Under the pieces are notes generated by a model, which saw nothing but the letters and a program-made list of their open reading frames with translations, was not told the DNA's origin and ran no database searches. From Candidatus Ruminimicrobiellum caprinum (GTDB taxonomy: Bacteria > Elusimicrobiota > Endomicrobiia > Endomicrobiales > Endomicrobiaceae), in contig JAFPUA010000289.1 in the NCBI GenBank assembly GCA_017413305.1, positions 1 through 8,813 of the forward strand: a DNA stretch of 8,813 bases. The letters run 5' to 3'. Positions 4,746 through 8,813 of the stretch are shown here, one piece after another. The first letter of the stretch is position 1; each line of letters begins with the position of its first letter. The position numbers and the translations under genes are program-made.

Positions 4746-4979
4746 ATGGAAGAATTGGAATTTTTACAAAAAAAAGTAGAAAAATTAGTAAAAAAATATA
4801 AAGATTTAGAAGATTATAGTAACAGACTGAAAGTTGAAAATAAGTATCTTGATGACGAAATTGCGAAACTGAAAAAAAGGGTTTCCGACCTTTCTGATTT
4901 TGAGACGAAACAAAAAAAAGCTGTTTCTAAGATAAGGAAAGTTTTGAATAAATTAAAATCTTTAAATCAAGGATTATAA
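4746..4979 (+). CDS. Small coiled-coil protein, ZapB-like, upstream of zapA
   Basis: 77 aa, almost entirely one charged amphipathic helix (MEELEFLQKKVEKLVKKY ... YLDDEIAKLKKRVSDL), with no signal peptide or membrane segment and no cysteine. Heptad-like spacing of Leu/Ile/Val supports a dimeric coiled coil. ZapB of gamma-proteobacteria is a similar-sized coiled coil that binds ZapA at the division ring. The gene lies one base before zapA, with a clear promoter just ahead, so a ZapA partner role is likely. Low-complexity coiled coils cannot be assigned by sequence alone, so the name is functional guesswork from context. No Shine-Dalgarno sequence precedes the ATG, only the promoter -10 six bases away, which fits a leaderless start. 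Confidence 0.6.
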   Translation: MEELEFLQKKVEKLVKKYKDLEDYSNRLKVENKYLDDEIAKLKKRVSDLSDFETKQKKAVSKIRKVLNKLKSLNQGL

Positions 4980-4980
4980 A

Positions 4981-5280
4981 TTGGCTGAAATAGGTATTAG
5001 CAGAAAAATTATGGGCATGACGCTAAATATTGCCGTTGACGACACGGAATTATTGAAGGTTGATTCTGTCGTTAACTATGCAAATGATATATATACTGCA
5101 GTTCAAGCGGAATACAGTAACAAGACTCAGGACAGTTCAAGACTGAGAGCATTAGCTATTTACACGATTGTGTCGGAATTGCAAACAATTAAGGGTGAAA
5201 AAGATGTTTTTTTAGATACAAATACTAAAAAAGTGAACGATTTAATTAAAAAAATCGATTCTCTGAATTTACAAAATTAA
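4981..5280 (+). CDS. zapA: Cell division protein ZapA
   Basis: 99 aa with the ZapA layout. The N-terminal ISRKIMGMTLNIAVDD beta-rich segment and the ELLKVDSVVNYANDIYTAVQ helix lead to the conserved helical ALAIYTIVSELQTIK region (55-69) and a C-terminal coiled-coil tail (KKVNDLIKKIDSLNLQ). ZapA binds FtsZ and cross-links its filaments at midcell. The start is TTG, supported by AAGGA at 4969-4973 seven bases upstream. No in-frame ATG lies nearby except at the internal IMGM, which would cut the domain. The gene is one base after the coiled-coil gene and directly before the 6S RNA and fthC, the same order as zapA-ssrS-ygfA in gamma-proteobacteria. The stop codon lies in a 10-bp hairpin. Confidence 0.88.
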   Translation: MAEIGISRKIMGMTLNIAVDDTELLKVDSVVNYANDIYTAVQAEYSNKTQDSSRLRALAIYTIVSELQTIKGEKDVFLDTNTKKVNDLIKKIDSLNLQN

Positions 5281-5291
5281 TATTTTGTAAA
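5268..5291 (+). repeat. 10-bp hairpin across the zapA stop codon and 6S RNA 5' edge
   Basis: TTTACAAAAT (5268-5277) and ATTTTGTAAA (5282-5291) are exact reverse complements with a 4-base loop that contains the zapA TAA. Bases 5289-5291 are also part of the 6S closing stem, so the two folds compete. It might separate or process zapA mRNA from 6S RNA. TAATAT at 5278-5283 within it could also be a weak -10 for the 6S gene. Confidence 0.65.
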
Positions 5292-5453
5292 CCCTGCATT
5301 GTTGGCGATTTTTTGTTAGAGTATTTATTCCGATGAGTTCTTTAGGAGAAAATACATGCGAGTTATGCAAAATGGTGCATAGACCATGTTTCTCACCTGT
5401 AAAAAAGGGCTTTAAATACCTGACAAGCGCGGCAAATGCGGGGTTTTTGTTTT
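5289..5453 (+). ncRNA. ssrS: 6S RNA
   Basis: About 165 nt between zapA and fthC, the conserved location of 6S RNA in many bacteria. The 6S architecture can be read directly. The closing stem is 5289-5300 with 5435-5446 (12 bp including one U-G), continuing into GUUG and GC pairs. A second stem, GUUAG(A)GUAUUUA (5315-5327) with UAAAUACCUGAC (5413-5424), gives 12 bp with one bulge. A large central bubble follows, with about 18 nt on each side (about 5328-5345 and 5395-5412). Inside it a terminal hairpin pairs GAGAA/UUCUC (5346-5350 / 5390-5394), ACAUG/CAUGU (5354-5358 / 5385-5389) and UAUGCA/UGCAUA (5364-5369 / 5376-5381). 6S RNA mimics an open promoter, binds sigma-70 RNA polymerase and damps transcription in slow growth. 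A T-rich stretch (5444-5453) ends it. Exact ends are estimated, and its own promoter is weak, so it may be processed from the operon transcript. Confidence 0.82.
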
Positions 5454-5494
5454 AGTCGGGAAAAAATTTTACGGTTTTAAAAGGACGGTAAAAA

Positions 5495-6088
5495 ATGAAC
5501 GAAACACAGATGTCGGAAAAGAGTAGATTGAGATACGATTTTCTTAAGATAAGAGATAAAATTGAACCGTCGTTAAGACATGCTTACAGTAACATAATTT
5601 TGTCAAAAATAAAGAAACTGTCGGATTATCAGTCTTCACAAACGGTTATGTTTTATTTATCTTATGGCTCGGAAGTTATTACCGATTATATGATTAATGA
5701 ATTTCTTGCCGATGGTAAAGATGTTGCCGTACCGGTTATTCAGAATCCCGGTGACGGTATTATGACTGCTGTCCGTATTAACAAACTTGAAGAATGTTAT
5801 GAAAAAGTTTACGGTATTAGACAGCCGGAGTTTGATGAAGAAGAAGTTGTTGCAAAAGAAGAAATTGATATGATATTTGTTCCCGGGATAGTTTTCGACA
5901 TTAACGGTTACCGTGTAGGTTATGGTAAGGGTTATTATGACAGATGGCTTGAAGGAACAGATATTTCAAAAAGAGTAGGACTTGCGTTTGAAGCACAGTT
6001 AGTGGACAAAATACCGAGTTTTGAATATGATTTGCCGGTAGGAAGAATATTAACTGAAAAAAGAGTTATAGAAATTGTAAAAAATTGA
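5495..6088 (+). CDS. fthC: 5-formyltetrahydrofolate cyclo-ligase
   Basis: 197 aa, normal for the family. The N-terminus (SRLRYDFLKIRDKI) has the Lys/Arg-rich nucleotide-binding helix. The central part has VMFYLSYGSEVITDYMI and a VAVPVI strand. The C-terminal signature GYRVGYGKGYYDRWLEG begins at residue 138 and forms the phosphate-binding loop. The enzyme uses ATP to convert 5-formyl-THF to 5,10-methenyl-THF, rescuing folate trapped by a side reaction. It complements Fmt, encoded upstream, which also depends on the formyl-folate pool. The ATG is preceded by AAGGA (5481-5485) nine bases upstream. Linkage to 6S RNA is conserved in many bacteria. rny follows 27 bp later. Confidence 0.95.
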   Translation: MNETQMSEKSRLRYDFLKIRDKIEPSLRHAYSNIILSKIKKLSDYQSSQTVMFYLSYGSEVITDYMINEFLADGKDVAVPVIQNPGDGIMTAVRINKLEECYEKVYGIRQPEFDEEEVVAKEEIDMIFVPGIVFDINGYRVGYGKGYYDRWLEGTDISKRVGLAFEAQLVDKIPSFEYDLPVGRILTEKRVIEIVKN

Positions 6089-6115
6089 TTTTGTGAAAAA
6101 AAGGAGAAGTGAACA

Positions 6116-7672
6116 ATGGAACACATTTTGATGTTGGTTGGAATCGGATGCGTCTGTTTTGGATTAGGTTTTATTGTTAGATTTATTTACGCTAAGATAG
6201 ATTCTAATTCCGTTGAGCAGATTTATGAAAGAACCATAAATGAAGCTAAGATTGTAGCAGATGCTAAAGCAAAAGAAATTATTATGGCAGGAAGAGATTC
6301 TGCTGAGAAAGAAAGAAAAGAAGCTGAACAGGAAATAAAAGAAAAGAAAGCCGAAGTTCAGAAAACGGAAAACAGACTGAACCAGAGAGAAGAAAGTCTC
6401 GACAGAAAGATGGACTATTTGGACAAAAAAGACAGAGATTTACAACAGAAAGAAAAAGATGTTGATACAAAAGAAAAAACTATCGATCAGAAACTTTCCG
6501 AACTTGACAAAATAAAGAATGAACAGAGAACAGTTTTAGAAAAACTTTCCGGTTTGACAAGAGAAGAAGCCAAACAGAGAATTGTAAAAGAAATGTATGA
6601 CGAAGCCAAAAGAGAAGCTGCAATACAGTCTCAGAAAATGGAACAGGAAATGAAAGAAAATGCCAACAAAAAGGCAAAAGAAATTCTTTCTATTGCTATT
6701 CAGAAAGTTGCTGCAGATCATACTGTTGATACGACTACATCCACAATTCCTATTCCTTCCAACGAAATAAAAGGAAGAGTTATCGGAAGAGAAGGAAGAA
6801 ATATTAAGGCATTTGAACAGGCAACGGGTGTAGACTTAATTATTGACGATACTCCTGAAGCTATTACAATTTCCGCATTTGACGGAGTAAGAAGGTTTAT
6901 AGCTAAGAAATCTCTCGAAAAACTTATTGCAGACGGTAGAATTCATCCTGCAAGAATAGAGGAAGTTGTAGAAAAGACAAGAAAAGAAGTAGAAGAAATG
7001 ATAAAAGATTTAGGTGAACAGGCAGCGCTTGATTCAGGTGTTACAGGACTTCACCCTGAAATTATAAAGCTTTTAGGTAAACTGCATTTTAGAACATCTT
7101 ACGGACAGAACCAGTTGCAGCACACTTTGGAAGTTACATGGCTTGCAGGTGCAATAGCAGGCGAGTTAGGTTTGGATGTTGCGTTCTGTAAGAAGGCAGG
7201 TTTAATGCACGATATCGGTAAGGCAGTTGATCACGAAGTTGAAGGAACTCATCATCAGATATCTGCAGAGTTTGCAAAGAAATACGGCGAATCACCTAAA
7301 ATGATTAACGCAATTTTGGCTCACCATGAAGGTTTTGCAGAACCTCAAAGCCCTGAAGCTTTTGTTATTGCGGCTGCAGATGCTATTTCAGCAGCAAGAC
7401 CTGGCGCAAGAAGAGAAACGGTTGAAAGTTATTTGAAGAGACTTGAACAACTTGAAACAGTTTCCAAGAGCTTTAAAGGTGTAGCTTCAGCTTACGCAAT
7501 ACAGGCAGGTAGAGAAATAAGAATTTTAGTAGAACCTGAAAATATTGATGATGTACAGGCACATATTTTAGCTCACGATATCGCACAGAAGATTGAAAAC
7601 GAAATAGAATATCCGGGACAGATTAAAGTGACAGTTATTAGAGAAACAAGAGCTCAGGAGATAGCAAAATAA
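6116..7672 (+). CDS. rny: Ribonuclease Y
   Basis: 518 aa, the usual length. Residues about 4-27 form one N-terminal membrane helix that anchors the protein to the inner face of the cytoplasmic membrane. Residues about 30-200 are a long Glu/Lys/Gln-rich coiled coil. A KH RNA-binding domain follows (GRVIGREGRNIKAFEQATGV, about 221-240). The HD phosphohydrolase domain starts with HTLEVTWLAGAIAGELGL and has the metal-binding H365-D366 pair (GLMHDIGKAVDHE) and a later HHEGFAEP segment. RNase Y starts mRNA decay by endonucleolytic cuts. The ATG has an ideal AAGGAG upstream (in 6100-6106). The gene is 27 bp after fthC and two bases before the xseA start, so it is part of the same operon. Confidence 0.98.
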   Translation: MEHILMLVGIGCVCFGLGFIVRFIYAKIDSNSVEQIYERTINEAKIVADAKAKEIIMAGRDSAEKERKEAEQEIKEKKAEVQKTENRLNQREESLDRKMDYLDKKDRDLQQKEKDVDTKEKTIDQKLSELDKIKNEQRTVLEKLSGLTREEAKQRIVKEMYDEAKREAAIQSQKMEQEMKENANKKAKEILSIAIQKVAADHTVDTTTSTIPIPSNEIKGRVIGREGRNIKAFEQATGVDLIIDDTPEAITISAFDGVRRFIAKKSLEKLIADGRIHPARIEEVVEKTRKEVEEMIKDLGEQAALDSGVTGLHPEIIKLLGKLHFRTSYGQNQLQHTLEVTWLAGAIAGELGLDVAFCKKAGLMHDIGKAVDHEVEGTHHQISAEFAKKYGESPKMINAILAHHEGFAEPQSPEAFVIAAADAISAARPGARRETVESYLKRLEQLETVSKSFKGVASAYAIQAGREIRILVEPENIDDVQAHILAHDIAQKIENEIEYPGQIKVTVIRETRAQEIAK

Positions 7673-7674
7673 AC

Positions 7675-8813
7675 TTGTTTGATTTTGCAGATTCACAAGA
7701 AAATAATGAAAATGATAGTGACGGAAAAAGGATATATTCCGTCACAGAGATAAACAACGATATAAAAAATATTTTGGAAGAATCTTTCGGCTGTGTTTGG
7801 CTTTCGGGAGAAATTTCCGGATTTAAACATTATTCTTCGGGACATATGTATTTTTCCTTGAAGGATGAAAATTCTCAAATTTCAGCCGTTATGTTTGCAG
7901 GATATAATCAAAAATTGAAGTTTACTCCCAAAGACGGTATGCAAATTCTCGTTTACGGGAAAATTACTTCTTATATAAACAGAGGTTCTTATCAGATACA
8001 GGTCTTTCATGCACAGGAAACAGGACTCGGTACTCTTCAGGAAGCTTTTGAAAAATTAAAAAAGAAACTTGCTGAAGAAGGTTTGTTTGATAGTGAGCAT
8101 AAAAAAGAAATTCCGTATATCGTAAACAAGATAGGTGTTGTTACATCTAAAGATGGTGCAGCTCTTCACGATATATTGTCGGTATTGAACAGAAGATTTT
8201 CCAATGTTGAAGTTTTGATATATCCCGTTCGTGTTCAGGGAGAACAGGCAAAGTTTGAAATTGCTGATGCGATAAAATATTTAAATGAAAATCATAAAGA
8301 CTTGGATGTTTTACTTGTAGGCAGAGGCGGCGGTTCTTTAGAAGATTTGTGGGCGTTCAATGAAGAAATAGTTGCAAGGGCGATTTTTGATTCTGACATT
8401 CCTGTAATTTCCTGTGTGGGACATGAGGTAGATTTTACAATAGCCGATTTTGTGGCAGATTTAAGAGCACCGACACCGTCGGTAGCTGCCGAAATTGTAG
8501 CCAAAAACAAAACCGATGTCGAAGAAAAACTCTCTTTGATAAAAAGAAAAATTGTTGATAATATTAAAAATATAGTTGCAGTTTACGATGAAAAGATAAA
8601 ATATTTTAAAAACTGCAGAGCATTATCAAAACCTTACGAAATATACGAAGATAAAATTCAGTATATAGACGAACTTAAAGAAGATTTGATAAACAAAATT
8701 AAAAATATTTTCTCTGATAAAGAAAATAAATTTAGCCTTAACTTAAAAAAACTGGAGCTTTTATCGCCTTTAAAGATTTTAAACAGGGGTTATAGTGCCT
8801 GTTTTGATAAGGA
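7675..8813 (+). CDS. xseA: Exodeoxyribonuclease VII large subunit, 3' end cut by the window
   Basis: About 379 codons are visible without a stop, so the C-terminus lies outside. The N-terminal OB-fold DNA-binding domain (IYSVTEINNDIKNILEE, then VWLSGEISGFKHYSSGHMYF) is followed by the catalytic Exonuc_VII_L domain: VVTSKDGAALHDIL, GRGGGSLEDLW (216-226), the conserved CVGHEVDFTIADFVADLRAP around H250, and a long coiled coil. The visible end, LLSPLKILNRGYSA, is the family's C-terminal motif, so only a short tail is missing. With XseB it degrades single-stranded DNA into oligonucleotides. The start is chosen as TTG 7675, the only usual start codon in frame before the OB fold; the next in-frame ATG (GHMYF) would delete it. 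The ribosome binding site is weak: AGGAG at 7656-7660 is 14 bases away. Translation is probably coupled to rny. Confidence 0.95.
   Translation, partial: MFDFADSQENNENDSDGKRIYSVTEINNDIKNILEESFGCVWLSGEISGFKHYSSGHMYFSLKDENSQISAVMFAGYNQKLKFTPKDGMQILVYGKITSYINRGSYQIQVFHAQETGLGTLQEAFEKLKKKLAEEGLFDSEHKKEIPYIVNKIGVVTSKDGAALHDILSVLNRRFSNVEVLIYPVRVQGEQAKFEIADAIKYLNENHKDLDVLLVGRGGGSLEDLWAFNEEIVARAIFDSDIPVISCVGHEVDFTIADFVADLRAPTPSVAAEIVAKNKTDVEEKLSLIKRKIVDNIKNIVAVYDEKIKYFKNCRALSKPYEIYEDKIQYIDELKEDLINKIKNIFSDKENKFSLNLKKLELLSPLKILNRGYSACFDK

Noticed and set aside
6282..6721. Open frames on the minus strand opposite rny
   Set aside because: They are shadows of the Glu/Lys-rich coiled-coil coding sequence, with Phe/Leu-rich nonsense translations and no ribosome binding sites.
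8292..8510. 72-aa minus-strand frame opposite xseA
   Set aside because: It mirrors the conserved catalytic core of xseA and shows no independent start signal.

Overview
This is an A+T-rich window (about one third G+C by eye) from a bacterial chromosome. The genes are mostly housekeeping genes and closely packed. Part of a flavin-based electron-bifurcating NfnAB enzyme points to an anaerobe. A type IV pilin-like protein (short leader, G^FTLTEV cleavage site, a YYNEYG-type segment after the N-terminal helix) suggests a diderm. The pilin style and gene content fit an Elusimicrobiota/Endomicrobium-like organism, but that is a moderate-confidence inference from recall, not a database result.

Left part (1-1447): the last codons of a probable nfnA overlap nfnB, so the window starts inside an nfnAB operon. 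Positions 1448-1772 hold no gene but are full of inverted repeats. These are a 13-bp hairpin with the nfnB stop codon in its loop, a perfect 14-bp palindrome, an 85-bp nested inverted repeat, and two intrinsic terminators, one for each direction.

Middle part (1706-2820): a single pilin gene on the minus strand faces away from a small XRE-type regulator on the plus strand. The pilin has a near-consensus sigma-70 promoter (TTGACT-17-TATAAT) and a leader of about 170 nt that can fold into a closed three-stem structure. One leader hairpin is a variant of the hairpin that terminates the same gene: they share a 12-base core and differ by a compensatory pair change. The promoter region contains a 7-3-7 dyad, both halves of which contain TATAAT, on opposite strands. 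This is a good candidate operator for the regulator.

Right part (2836-8813): two co-directional groups. The first is a stand-alone ThiD2-type HMP-P kinase, peptide deformylase (def) and methionyl-tRNA formyltransferase (fmt). The second is a ZapB-like coiled-coil gene, zapA, a 6S RNA, fthC, rny and the 5' 1.1 kb of xseA. The second group starts at a strong promoter whose -35 box overlaps the fmt stop codon. Its predicted start site coincides with the first ATG, which suggests leaderless translation. The 6S RNA is supported by its conserved zapA-fthC position and by a full closing stem / central bubble / terminal hairpin architecture.

The genes cover redox balancing (NfnAB), thiamine synthesis (ThiD2), initiator-Met formylation and deformylation (Fmt, Def), folate repair (FthC), cell division (ZapA and its neighbour), RNA decay (RNase Y), DNA repair (ExoVII) and global transcription control (6S RNA). 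The least explained part is the pilin/regulator unit with its structured leader.
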